This document shows, piece by piece, positions 35,358 to 43,028 of a stretch of DNA of 64,000 bases; the first letter of the stretch is position 1; the number at the start of each line of letters is the position of its first letter. Source of the stretch: Anaerolineae bacterium. GTDB lineage: Bacteria; Chloroflexota; Anaerolineae; Aggregatilineales; Phototrophicaceae. The DNA lies in NCBI GenBank assembly GCA_022843385.1, contig JALHNT010000031.1, positions 1 to 64,000 of the forward strand, read 5' to 3'. The translations under genes and the position numbers were made by a program. Under the pieces are notes generated by a model, which made no database searches, was not told where the DNA came from, and was given only the letters and a program-made list of their open reading frames with translations.

Positions 35358-36269
35358 TTATAGCAGGGGTTGTGGACGAGGCAGGATGTCCATTTGCTTA
35401 AGCGCGGTCACGCACACCACACCCGATATATTGAAGGCCAGCCGTCCCTTATCGTCGATCACCAGCGAACCCGGTGCCGCGCTGAACGGCGGCAGATCGG
35501 CCAGCAGTTGCAGTTGCGGCGCATCCTGTAGCAGGTCAATCGCATGGCGCTGATGGCTGGGCATCAGGTCTTCGCCTTCATAAACCCGGATGACACCGGT
35601 CTCGTTATCGCTGGTCGCCAGCAGTTTGCCATTAGAGGAGCAGGCCAGCCGGCTGACGAAGTAGTGCAGCGCCAGCCGCTTCTGCACCTTGCCACCGCTA
35701 TCCAGCCGCACGATCTCGTGTCCGTTCGAGACAAAGATCGACGCGCCCGCATTAGCGACCACCAGCAGCGGCTGCGACTCGTCATCAAAAGCCAGCTTGG
35801 TATCGAAGGCACCGACGGTGATATGCTGCTGGAACAGATGCAGCTTGCCCTTGCTATCCAGCACTGCCACCATCCCCATCAGCCGATCCAGCGCCAGACT
35901 CAACAGGCTGGCTTTGGTCTTCGGCTCCAGTTTCACTTCCTTGCCATCGACTTCCAGCAGCAGCTCGTTGCCTGGCATCCAGTACAGCCGCAGCTTGCCA
36001 TCATCGGTGGTGTACATCATCGACTGCGCCGTGCGCACAAACGGCAGAAACGCCTGGTTGGGGGCAACCAGGCTGGCGAGAAAGTCTGACCACTTCTCGC
36101 TCTGGCGGCTGACCGCCTTGTGTTGATGTTCGCCCACTTCCGCGCCCGTCTCCAGGTCGAAGTAGCTGGCGCGATCCCGCTGCGTCCAGGCCGCCAGCAG
36201 CGTCGGCTTGCCCGGCAGGATATGCAGATATTGAATCGCCTGATTGGTGAGATGAATGCGCCAGGCCAT
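35358..36269 (-). CDS. Predicted beta-propeller protein of unknown function
   Basis: A 303-residue soluble protein with repeated strands of the WD40/YVTN type: 'PTLLAAWTQRDRASYFDLETG', 'SMMYTTDDGKLRLYWMPG', 'GMVAVLDSKGKLHLF' and 'RLACSSNGKLLATSDNETGVIRVYEG' (cores quoted in part: DDGKLRLYWM, NGKLLATSDNETGV). No signal peptide is apparent. The last part ('IDDKGRLAFNISGVVCVTAL') completes a probable six- or seven-bladed propeller. It is likely an interaction scaffold; the partner is unknown. It is separated from the SUMF1-like gene by 136 bases and from the receiver gene by a terminator. Confidence 0.65.
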   Translation of the reverse strand: MAWRIHLTNQAIQYLHILPGKPTLLAAWTQRDRASYFDLETGAEVGEHQHKAVSRQSEKWSDFLASLVAPNQAFLPFVRTAQSMMYTTDDGKLRLYWMPGNELLLEVDGKEVKLEPKTKASLLSLALDRLMGMVAVLDSKGKLHLFQQHITVGAFDTKLAFDDESQPLLVVANAGASIFVSNGHEIVRLDSGGKVQKRLALHYFVSRLACSSNGKLLATSDNETGVIRVYEGEDLMPSHQRHAIDLLQDAPQLQLLADLPPFSAAPGSLVIDDKGRLAFNISGVVCVTALKQMDILPRPQPLL

Positions 36270-36342
36270 GATGCCCTCCCAGACATGTGTCGTGGTTGGC
36301 TTTCAGTGTAGCGGTTGGGAGAGAGCTTGACAAGCAAATAAA

Positions 36343-36367
36343 AAAAGCGAGCCATCAGCCCGCTTTT
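36343..36367 (-). terminator. Rho-independent terminator of the receiver-domain gene
   Basis: The minus-strand stem AAAAGCGGGC/GCTCGCTTTT (10 bp, one G-T pair, loop TGATG) runs into a T-rich tract (TTTTTTTATT). It lies 22 bases past the stop codon. Confidence 0.85.
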
Positions 36368-36389
36368 CGTTCATCATCCCTATCCTGGT

Positions 36390-36776
36390 CTATTGATGCT
36401 GGTGCGCCGCCGCCGATTGCTTGAGGAACAGCGCGACCGTGTTCAGCAGTTCGTTCTTCATCACCGGCTTCGCCAGGTAGCCATCGCAGCCCGCCGCCAG
36501 ACAATTCTCCCGATCCCCGTGCATGGCGTTGGCCGTCAGCGCGATGATCGGTATCCACGAGACGCTCGAGGCTTTCAGGCGCGATGCCGCTTCCAGCCCG
36601 TTGATGTCCGGCAGGTTGACATCCATCAGAATCAGATCCGGCAGCTCATTGGTCGCCATCGTGATCCCGCTGATGCCATTGGGTGCCTCAAGGACATCAT
36701 ATCCCGCTGCGTTCAGAATCTTGCGCACCAGACGCATATTTTGCGGATTGTCTTCAACGTACAGAATCTTTGCCAT
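36390..36776 (-). CDS. Single-domain response regulator (CheY/DivK-like receiver)
   Basis: The 128-residue protein is one receiver domain. Acidic residues sit in 'YVEDNPQN', the phospho-Asp in 'LILMDVNLPD' near residue 52, the conserved Thr in 'IIALTANAM' near residue 80 and the Lys in 'GYLAKPV' near residue 103. There is no output domain, so it relays phosphate or acts by protein contact, as DivK and CheY do. Its last residues (HQHQ) are unstructured. The hybrid kinase at 28323-31304 is a possible phosphodonor, but it is five genes away. Confidence 0.93.
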   Translation of the reverse strand: MAKILYVEDNPQNMRLVRKILNAAGYDVLEAPNGISGITMATNELPDLILMDVNLPDINGLEAASRLKASSVSWIPIIALTANAMHGDRENCLAAGCDGYLAKPVMKNELLNTVALFLKQSAAAHQHQ

Positions 36777-36909
36777 CCCGCGAGGCTCCCAGAGTTACAT
36801 CTCACTGTAATTCCATTATCGACTATCCCCCGACTTCCGTCAAGCAAAGCAGGCTTAAGATTTGCCCATGCCGCATTCGTCAGGAACGCAACATGACTTA
36901 TTTCTCATC

Positions 36910-37380
36910 TCAACCCGCCGCCGCTAACGTGCGCTGAATCTGGTCGATGTGCCCGTCGCAGTGGGCGCTGTACCCCGTCAACAGATCCTCCGCCGTCATC
37001 CGGCCATTGACCGGGTGCAGGCAGGCACGCCCCCACTGCTCCTCGCTCAGGCTGGCGAACAGCGCCGTCCAGCGCGTGTGCAGCGCCCGCAGGAAGCCCA
37101 GCGACACCGTGATTGACAGGTCGTAATCCGCCGTCACTGCCCAGGCATCCTGGTCATACGGCTTGATGGTCGGCTCCTCTTCGGTCAGCAGCAGCTTGAG
37201 CCGGATGAAGGAGTTGAGGTGCGAATCTGCCAGGTGATGCACATTCTGCGCCACCGACCACTCCCCCGCCAGGAAATGCCCGCGCAGCCGCGCCTCATCC
37301 AGCCCGCTCACCAGCGCCTCCAGTTCATCCGGGAAGCGCCGCAGTCGTTCAATGTGGTGTTCGCGTTCCGCTGTCTTCAT
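36910..37380 (-). CDS. DinB/YfiT-like family protein
   Basis: A 156-residue four-helix DinB-superfamily protein. The metal-binding pattern of this family is three histidines: one in 'QNVHHLADSHLNSF' near residue 50 and a C-terminal 'SAHCDGHIDQI' near residue 141. 'GEWSVAQNVHH' matches the YfiT/BstA motif. Some members are thiol (bacillithiol or mycothiol) transferases; most are unassigned. I preferred the ATG at 37380 because AAAGGAACG lies properly upstream and the longer frame gives an Arg-rich non-family N-terminus. It is the last ordinary gene before the atypical islet. Confidence 0.8.
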   Translation of the reverse strand: MKTAEREHHIERLRRFPDELEALVSGLDEARLRGHFLAGEWSVAQNVHHLADSHLNSFIRLKLLLTEEEPTIKPYDQDAWAVTADYDLSITVSLGFLRALHTRWTALFASLSEEQWGRACLHPVNGRMTAEDLLTGYSAHCDGHIDQIQRTLAAAG

Positions 37381-37554
37381 CGTGCGTTCCTTTCCAGTTC
37401 GCTCGGCAATGCGTCTCAGCATAGTGGAAAGCCGTCTCCGTCTGCATAACCGCCTGAGTCCATTGCTGGGGTTCATGTCTAAATTGAGGAGTATTGACAA
37501 ATTCGGGTAGGCATCTGTATTTCGCAGAAGTCAACCATAGAAAGGAGTAAGATA

Positions 37555-37695
37555 ATGAAGCGGAATCAGCTCCTTAACTTCAAGATGGAGATGTTAAAAG
37601 TACCTACCATGACAGGAAATAGCCGAGCATTGAAATATTTCTGCAGTCAAGGAATCTTGGGATTCGATAGAATTGCCCATTCTCCGACTCCGTGA
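37555..37695 (+). CDS. Small orphan gene with strong ribosome site
   Basis: A 46-residue peptide, starting MKRNQLLNFKMEMLKVPTMT and ending in HSPTP. AAAGGAGTAAGATA gives a near-ideal Shine-Dalgarno at correct spacing, and the codons are AT-rich compared with the neighbours. I do not recognise it. It is followed 45 bases later by another strongly initiated gene. It may be a real small protein, a leader, or the truncated end of a lost toxin gene. Confidence 0.45.
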   Translation: MKRNQLLNFKMEMLKVPTMTGNSRALKYFCSQGILGFDRIAHSPTP

Positions 37696-37740
37696 AAAAT
37701 TGTTTAGATATCATGCCTTTAACAAGGAGGAGATGTATTG

Positions 37741-38040
37741 ATGGAAAACGAAAATCTTGTACCAGATTACTTGCACGATACATATCAACTTCTAAAATGC
37801 GCTTTCCCACAAGGAATAAGTCAGGCTGACTACTGGCCCACTATGGCAATTCTGCATGAAGTAATGTCCTTTTGGACTATAGCGGATGTCCTGTCGGTGT
37901 TAGCTCATAAAGATCGATTTGAAGTGTACAATGATGCTTCAGGCTTCGGGCTAGATCCACTACCGAGTGAAGAGGATATAACTAGGGTAAAAAGCAAATT
38001 AGAATCATGCGGTTACGAGGAGTGGTTGAAAAAAGAGTAG
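37741..38040 (+). CDS. DUF3349-like small protein (candidate immunity gene)
   Basis: A 99-residue acidic helical protein from the ATG at 37741, with AAGGAGGAGAT at good distance. The pattern 'AFPQGISQADYWPTMAILHE ... FWTIADVLSVL ... PSEEDITRVKSKLESCGYEEW' (cores AFPQGISQADYWPTMAIL and PSEEDITRVKSKLES) resembles the DUF3349 family of small helical proteins. The gene is AT-richer than the surrounding genome and sits beside an RHS-repeat fragment. Small acidic proteins next to RHS C-termini are commonly immunity proteins; that role here is inference. Codon use suggests horizontal arrival. Confidence 0.6.
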   Translation: MENENLVPDYLHDTYQLLKCAFPQGISQADYWPTMAILHEVMSFWTIADVLSVLAHKDRFEVYNDASGFGLDPLPSEEDITRVKSKLESCGYEEWLKKE

Positions 38041-38059
38041 AGCTAATGGAGGGTTGAGA

Positions 38060-38197
38060 TTGAACTCAGATGATCTTTTGGTCAACAGCCATAAAGGTTA
38101 TTTGGATTTTGTTTCTTTCCTCTATAAGCACACATTTGTAAATGTTCTTTGTTCTCATAAACGCTATCCCCTCTTCGTTAATGAAGAGGGGATATGA
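38060..38197 (+). CDS. Possible truncated small gene ending inside a hairpin
   Basis: A TTG-initiated frame of 45 residues (MNSDDLLVNSHKGYLDFVSF ... PLFVNEEGI) with GGAGG about 7 bases before the start. The sequence looks protein-like (balanced, AT-rich codons). Its last codons form one arm of a 12-bp perfect hairpin, so the C-terminus may be artificial: a second orphan immunity-type gene cut off by rearrangement. I do not recognise a family. Confidence 0.35.
   Translation: MNSDDLLVNSHKGYLDFVSFLYKHTFVNVLCSHKRYPLFVNEEGI
38165..38194. repeat. 12-bp perfect inverted repeat
   Basis: TATCCCCTCTTC, loop GTTAAT, GAAGAGGGGATA. The stem is very stable, but no T-tract follows on either strand, so it is either a weak terminator or a scar at the junction between the AT-rich genes and the RHS fragment. 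Confidence 0.7.
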
Positions 38198-38268
38198 CCT
38201 TACCTCGATTCAACGGAAGGTGAGAATGTCAAAATGGGGCAAGCTGCTACATTGCATTAGGCGAGATA

Positions 38269-38391
38269 TACTGGGTTTGAACGTCACTACCTGGGATCGC
38301 GCCAACCTTATGCTGTCGAGGGCTGGAGCGAGTCACAAGTACGACAGCGCAGGTCGCCGAGTGCAGCAGCCCATCGGCACGACCGTAACCC
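38269..38391 (+). pseudogene. RHS/YD-repeat protein fragment
   Basis: The plus-strand frame reads LGLNVTTWDRANLMLSRAG, then ASHKYDSAGRRVQQPIGTTVT. 'TWDRANxxLS', 'YKYDxxGRRVQQ' and 'xGTTVTxY' are successive blocks of an RHS/YD repeat. Only about 40 residues survive, with no upstream core or downstream toxin tip, and the flanking frame is not RHS-like. It is a remnant of a polymorphic toxin gene or of an orphan rhs-CT cassette. Confidence 0.7.
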
Positions 38392-38652
38392 CATCTGCCC
38401 GAATCGCGCTCCCTCAACCCCGATTTTTCCCAACCCTTTTCTAACCCCACGGCGACAACCTTAACCCTCGCCCTCCCGCAAAATGGTTAGCACTGACTCG
38501 CCTTAAGTCGTACCAAAAAGTTTACCAAAAGTTCACCCGTAAGCGGTGAAATGGGCTTATGCTTCTCGTAGGGGTCGTTCGCAAACCACCCGCGCAATCC
38601 GTTCGTCCCGCTGGTTCTGAATCAGGGTTGAGGGAAATGTTCACAAAATGCA

Positions 38653-38690
38653 CTTTTGACTTTGACGAATTTGACGAATTTGACGAATTT
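38653..38690 (+). repeat. 9-bp tandem repeat (TTTGACGAA)n
   Basis: Three full units of TTTGACGAA (38661-38687) flanked by partial units (CTTTTGAC before and TTT after). Confidence 0.85.
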
Positions 38691-38770
38691 TATGCAGTTT
38701 TGCTCTGTTTTCACTCTGTGTTCTCTGTATCCTCTGTGTTGGTTTTTATGTCTTTGTGTCTTTGTCTGTC

Positions 38771-38789
38771 CGACGACGACGACGACGAC
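38771..38789 (+). repeat. Trinucleotide repeat (CGA)6
   Basis: CGA repeated six times plus one C, a microsatellite likely to be length-variable. Confidence 0.9.
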
Positions 38790-38882
38790 ACAAAACGCAG
38801 TTGCATAAGACGGGTCGAATGCAGTTGCAACACTTGAGGGAAAACAGTTGCACAAGATTCGCGAATTGAAATATGGAGTGAT

Positions 38883-38917
38883 GCGAATCTGACGAATCTG
38901 ACGAATCGTGTGAATCA
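38883..38917 (+). repeat. 9-bp tandem repeat (CGAATCTGA)n
   Basis: Two full units of CGAATCTGA (38884-38901) followed by degenerate units CGAATCGTG and TGAATC. The unit is a variant of the one at 38653 (shared GACGAAT core), so both arrays probably have one origin. Confidence 0.8.
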
Positions 38918-39003
38918 ACGCTGGGATTACTGGCCTGCCCTCGGCTTAGAACCGCTGGCTACCCGGCACCATATGAATGCCGAGCAACCAGCCCGCGCCT
39001 GAA

Positions 39004-40398
39004 CTACGACGCGCCGACAGTCGTCCATTCGCCGCTGCTCAGGTGGGCGTCACGCCGGGTGCGTCGCGTCACCCAGGTGTGCCAGAACACCCGCGCCGCC
39101 ATCGTCGGGCGCAGCATCGACTTACCCGAACGCAGCATCGTCATGGCCTCGAAGAAGTCTTTGGTGATGGCCGCGCTGTAAGGCATAGCCCGCGCCACCT
39201 GATCGAAATAGGCGTGACCGATGCGGTTGACCAGCCCGGGTTTCTGGCCTTCGACGCCGGGGAAACGCATATCCTCGCCCGTCGCCATCATCCAGGCATC
39301 TTCCAGAATGGCTGCGCTGCGCTTCTGGAAGCGTCCGGCGAAACCGCGCAACTGACGCAGATCGCGCCCGTTGAGCATCTGCCCCAGCGCTTCGGCTTCC
39401 AGCGCCGCTTTGGTCATCCCCTGTCCATAGACCGGGTTGAGCGCGGCTGCTGCATCGCCCATGACGATGAAGTTCTCTGGGCGGTGCGCCACTCGTTCAT
39501 AATGCCGGCGGCGGTTTTCCAGCCGGCGGTATCCGGTGATGGGCGAGACCGGTTTCAGATCCTTGATGATGTCATAGATCGCCGGGTTCGCCAGCGTCCG
39601 GGCATATTCCAGGAACCCGGCTTCATCGGTGGGTGGGTAATCCTCCGCGCCGCCTATCAGGGTGACAACCACCTGGTTGCCTTCCACCGGCATCAGCCCA
39701 CCGCCACGCATCAGGCCCTCGCTGGGCCGCGCCTGGATGGCGATGACATGGTTGGGCATATCCGCCGGACGCTCATACCAGCGGGTGGCATAACCACAAT
39801 GGGCGTTGATGACGGTCTCAGCCGGCGCGGGAAACCCAATCGCGGTCAGCCACTCCGGCGCTTTCGAGTTACGCCCGCTGGCATCCACCACCAGCTCGGC
39901 GTACAGGTTGTGATGACCGTGATCGACCCGCGACTCGGTGCGGACGCCGATGATTGATTGACCATCGTCACTGGGGATCAGCCCCAGCATATCGGTCTCG
40001 GTGACGAAGTGGATGTTGGCGATCTGGCCCACGCGCTGGCGCACCAGCCATTCCAGCTCGGCGCGCCCCAGGATGTGGCTGCGGTAGCCGCTGTCGAAGT
40101 GTGGCGTCCAGCCGCCAGTGGTATAGAAGCTGTTGTCCAGTCCCCAACGGGCCAGCAGCGCCCCCGCCCCTTCCAGGTCGCGCTCGAAGCCGGGGAACAG
40201 CCGGTTCAAGACCTGCTCGCCACGAATGAGCAGGGTATGCAGGTGACGCGCCTGGGGTGCACCGGCGCGGTAGTCGCCCTTATGCGGCAGGCGATCCCGT
40301 TCGATGATGGTGACATCATCAGCAAAATCGCTCAGTACACGCGCCGCCAGCAGTCCGGCGATGCTGCCGCCAATGACGATGGCGTGGGTGGGTTTCAT
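39004..40398 (-). CDS. FAD-dependent monooxygenase (UbiH/geranylgeranyl reductase-like)
   Basis: A 464-residue flavoprotein of the aromatic-hydroxylase/oxidoreductase class. The N-terminal ADP-binding motif is 'AIVIGGSIAGLLAARVLSD' (GxGxxG variant with Ser). An Arg-containing stretch follows ('RAELEWLVRQRV'), and the FAD motif 'FIVMGDAAAALNPVYGQGM' near residue 313 has the conserved GD and 'NPxxGQG'. Relatives modify polyketides, quinones, isoprenoids or antibiotics such as tetracycline. The substrate is unknown. GAGGAG precedes the ATG. It is divergent from a PadR regulator, which suggests inducible expression by its substrate. Confidence 0.86.
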   Translation of the reverse strand: MKPTHAIVIGGSIAGLLAARVLSDFADDVTIIERDRLPHKGDYRAGAPQARHLHTLLIRGEQVLNRLFPGFERDLEGAGALLARWGLDNSFYTTGGWTPHFDSGYRSHILGRAELEWLVRQRVGQIANIHFVTETDMLGLIPSDDGQSIIGVRTESRVDHGHHNLYAELVVDASGRNSKAPEWLTAIGFPAPAETVINAHCGYATRWYERPADMPNHVIAIQARPSEGLMRGGGLMPVEGNQVVVTLIGGAEDYPPTDEAGFLEYARTLANPAIYDIIKDLKPVSPITGYRRLENRRRHYERVAHRPENFIVMGDAAAALNPVYGQGMTKAALEAEALGQMLNGRDLRQLRGFAGRFQKRSAAILEDAWMMATGEDMRFPGVEGQKPGLVNRIGHAYFDQVARAMPYSAAITKDFFEAMTMLRSGKSMLRPTMAARVFWHTWVTRRTRRDAHLSSGEWTTVGAS

Positions 40399-40701
40399 GT
40401 TAATTGCTCCTCCGTGAAGCGCCGATGCGAGATCGGATCCGTTACGCTTCGTGTTATTACGTTTCGTAACTCAAGATATTACGTTTCGGAATATCCGTCA
40501 ACTGGTACTAAAGTCCTGTATACGAGTACCTGTTGGCTCAATCCGCCGAAAGTCGGATCAGCACATTGGGCGTTAGAATGACAGATAACCGTCGTTCCTG
40601 TGCCGCTTTCTTCCGCGCGACACGATTGCATTATACGTCCCAATCTGCCATAATGGTTTCACAGTCGTAATATATCGAAGCGTTATGATAAAGGGATGGC
40701 G
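40399..40701. promoter_or_regulatory. Divergent promoter region with repeated TTACGTTTCG motifs
   Basis: Between the monooxygenase and padR genes lie GTTACGCTTCG (40440-40450), ATTACGTTTCG (40455-40465) and ATTACGTTTCG (40477-40487). The last two are 22 bases apart, two helical turns. A fourth, inverted and inexact copy (CGAAGCGTTAT) lies just before padR, near 40675. The repeats are candidate PadR operators controlling both directions. No gene is visible in the 303 bases. Confidence 0.55.
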
Positions 40702-41316
40702 ATGTCCGGCAAACAAACGCGCGAACTGACGACGCTGGAATATGTCGTGCTGGGTCTCATCAGCCTGCAACCGCAATCCGGCTACAGCATCATCAACTTC
40801 TTCTCGCCGCGCGCCCTGTATACCTGGAATGTCAGCCCCGGCACCATCTACCCTATCCTCAAGCGGCTGGAACAACAGGGCATCATCGACGGTCAGCTTG
40901 AGATGGAACATGAAACCCGTCAGCGCAAAACTTACACCCTCTCGACCAGTGGCGAGGCGCTGCTGAACGAGTGGCTGCGGCAGCCGCCGGAAATCCATCC
41001 GTATTACGAGCAGCGCGAGATCGCCATGTGGCGTTTCATGTTCATGGAAGACCGGCTGCCCAAAGCCGATGTTGTGGCCTGGCTGGATGCCTGTCTGGAT
41101 CGGCTGCGGATTTTTGATGCCGGGCAGCGCTTCTGGCGCGATGGCGCGGTGGCGCAGATGAACCAGATGGAGAACCCGTCGATCCACCGCCAGCTCATCA
41201 TGGAGGGGTCGCTGATGGAGATCAACACCTATCGCACCTGGCTGGAGATGGCGCGTTCGCGGTTGACGGCGCTGGCGATCCAGACCGGCGAGTTTCGGGC
41301 GGCGGATAAATCATGA
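40702..41316 (+). CDS. PadR-family transcriptional regulator
   Basis: A 204-residue protein with an N-terminal winged helix (about 8-85): 'LEYVVLGLISLQPQSGYSI', 'VSPGTIYPILKRLEQQGII' and the wing 'RQRKTYTLSTSGEALL'. These are diagnostic of PadR. A helical C-terminal dimerisation domain with a coiled segment follows. PadR proteins repress detoxification or efflux genes until they bind small phenolics or drugs. I chose the ATG at 40702 because AAAGGG sits 6 bases before it, while an ATG at 40696 abuts that site. The stop overlaps the ABC ATPase start by 4 bases. Confidence 0.9.
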   Translation: MSGKQTRELTTLEYVVLGLISLQPQSGYSIINFFSPRALYTWNVSPGTIYPILKRLEQQGIIDGQLEMEHETRQRKTYTLSTSGEALLNEWLRQPPEIHPYYEQREIAMWRFMFMEDRLPKADVVAWLDACLDRLRIFDAGQRFWRDGAVAQMNQMENPSIHRQLIMEGSLMEINTYRTWLEMARSRLTALAIQTGEFRAADKS

Positions 41317-42392
41317 CCAGCATCACTCTGGAACACGTCAGCAAAGCATTTGAAGCGCCGTTCGGCTCGGATAAGCCGATCCCGGCGGTGCAGAATGTCT
41401 CGCTCAAGGTCACGTCGGGTGATATTCTCGGCATCCTGGGGCCATCCGGCTGTGGCAAATCGACGCTGCTGCGCCTGATCGCCGGGCTGCACGCGCCGGA
41501 TAGCGGACGGGTGCTGTACGATGACGTTGATTTGAAGGATGTGCCGCTGCGCGAACGCGGCGTCGGCATGGTGTTTCAGGAAGGCGCACTCATCCCCCAC
41601 TGGGAGTCGCGCAAGAGCGTCGGCTTTTTCCTCAGCCTGCGCAAACGCGATGTCGAAATCCCGGAGAAGCTCAAGCGCATCTCGAAGATCACCGGCATCG
41701 GACTCAATCAACTGCTGGAGCGCAAACCGCGTCAGCTTTCCGGCGGCGAACAGCAGCGGGTGAGCATCGCCCGCGCCCTGGCACGCGACCTGAAAATCCT
41801 GCTCTTCGACGAACCGTTCTCCAACCTCGACGCCAAGTATCGTCACGAAGCGCGGGTCGAGCTGAAGCGGTTGCTGAACGAATTCCCGGTCACCTCGGTC
41901 TATGTCACCCACGATCAGGTCGAGGCCGTTGCCCTGTCGCACCGCATCGCCATCATGCGCGAGGGTCAGATCGAACAGGTCGGCACCTATCACCAGCTCT
42001 ATACCAGCCCGCATAATCTGTTTGTGGCGACCTTCCTCGGTCAGCAGCCGATCAACCTGTTCCAGGGTTTCGTCATCGATGCCCATTGGCGCGGGGTGAA
42101 CTTCGCCGGCTTCCCTATGCGGCGCGATCTGGAGGAAGGCAGCAAGGTCACCCTGGGGATTCGGCCTGAGCATGTCCGTCTGGATGAAGGCGGGGTGGAG
42201 TGCAAGGTCGATGAGGTCGTGCCATATCTGGCCGAGCGCTACCAGCATGTGACGGTTCACGCTCCCGGCGAACGCTTCACGCTGCATGTGCCGCTCGATC
42301 ATCCGGTGAAGCGCGGCGATACCCTGCGCTGTTCCCTCGACCCGGATGAAATCCTGCTGTTCGATGCCAGCGCTGGCACCCGCATCGGATGA
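41313..42392 (+). CDS. ABC transporter ATP-binding protein (MalK/UgpC/PotA type)
   Basis: A 359-residue ATPase subunit. Walker A is GPSGCGKST at 43-51, and the Q-loop is in 'MVFQEGALIP'. The signature is 'LSGGEQQRVSIARAL', Walker B is 'ILLFDEPFSNLD' and the H-loop is 'VTHDQVEA'. A TOBE-like regulatory C-terminus (about 245-350, 'GIRPEHVRL') places it with importers of sugars or polyols. Its ATG overlaps the padR stop (ATGA). The matching binding protein and permeases start 1.2 kb further on, after a TIR gene and acpS, so it probably energises that importer. Confidence 0.93.
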   Translation: MTSITLEHVSKAFEAPFGSDKPIPAVQNVSLKVTSGDILGILGPSGCGKSTLLRLIAGLHAPDSGRVLYDDVDLKDVPLRERGVGMVFQEGALIPHWESRKSVGFFLSLRKRDVEIPEKLKRISKITGIGLNQLLERKPRQLSGGEQQRVSIARALARDLKILLFDEPFSNLDAKYRHEARVELKRLLNEFPVTSVYVTHDQVEAVALSHRIAIMREGQIEQVGTYHQLYTSPHNLFVATFLGQQPINLFQGFVIDAHWRGVNFAGFPMRRDLEEGSKVTLGIRPEHVRLDEGGVECKVDEVVPYLAERYQHVTVHAPGERFTLHVPLDHPVKRGDTLRCSLDPDEILLFDASAGTRIG

Positions 42393-42438
42393 ATGCCGCG
42401 TATAATGAGTGCGATGGATGAGATTGAGGATGGTCAGC

Positions 42439-42963
42439 ATGTCCCATGTGTTCATCAGTTACGCCAGCACGGATGATGCCATTGCCCGGCGCATCGATAT
42501 GGCGTTGGAGGACGCTGGCATCACCGCTTGGATGGATACCGATATTGAGTTAGATGATAACTGGAATGAAGCGATTGATGCTGCGCTGCGTGAAGCATCC
42601 AGCCTGGTCGTTTTGTTGTCGCCAGCATCGCTTAACTCATCACAGGTCACGGCTGAATACTGGAGCATGTTCACCCAGAACCGGCGCGTCTATCTGATGA
42701 TGGTCGAGCCAGTTGACCGCGAAGCGCTGCCGACGCGGTTGGCGCGCCTGACGTGTATTGATGCCAGCCAGGATTTTGAGCAGGGAATGCAGACCTTAAT
42801 CGAAGCGATTGATTCGGCTCAACCGCCGTCTGCGTCGCAGTCTTCTCAGGTACGGCTGCGCTTCAGCATTGATCGCCACCAACTGGCACAGGTGACGGAA
42901 AAACTGGCCGAAGCCGGTGTGTATGCCTTTGAAGTAGACCCTGCTGACAGCCCGGATCAATAG
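42439..42963 (+). CDS. TIR-domain protein
   Basis: A 174-residue protein from the ATG at 42439, with GAGG about 9 bases upstream; a longer frame from 42409 lacks a site. The TIR fold covers about 1-130: box 1 'HVFISYASTDDAIARRI', 'GITAWMDTDIELDDNWNEAID' (core AWMDTDIELDDNW) and 'VVLLSPASLNSSQVTAEYW', whose Glu73 fits the catalytic Glu of TIR NAD-degrading enzymes. A short C-terminal strand/helix part follows (130-174). It could be an NADase, a signal-nucleotide synthase or an adaptor. No other defence gene lies beside it; its neighbours are transporter genes and acpS. Confidence 0.87.
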   Translation: MSHVFISYASTDDAIARRIDMALEDAGITAWMDTDIELDDNWNEAIDAALREASSLVVLLSPASLNSSQVTAEYWSMFTQNRRVYLMMVEPVDREALPTRLARLTCIDASQDFEQGMQTLIEAIDSAQPPSASQSSQVRLRFSIDRHQLAQVTEKLAEAGVYAFEVDPADSPDQ

Positions 42964-43028
42964 GACAACACAGATGGGCCAGCTCATGACAACTTCCCGT
43001 CCATTGTTTCCCGTAGGGACTAGCAACC

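Larger units (their letters stand above)
38392..39003. other. Non-coding stretch with simple repeats
   Basis: About 600 bases without a credible gene. The only long open frame translates the microsatellites into Asp/Phe/Glu and poly-Asp runs. The stretch holds three short tandem arrays, listed separately, and a pyrimidine-rich segment (38700-38770) built of 'CTCTGTGTTCTCTGTATCC'-like units with a 7-9-base rhythm. A 10-bp inverted pair (TCCCTCAACC near 38411 and GGTTGAGGGA near 38627) brackets part of it. Confidence 0.6.

Noticed and set aside
38559-38837. 92-codon frame over the simple repeats
   Set aside because: It translates microsatellites into DFDEFDEF and poly-Asp runs and has no ribosome site.
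38653-38917. CRISPR-like array
   Set aside because: Repeat units are 9 and 3 bases without unique spacers, and no cas genes are present.
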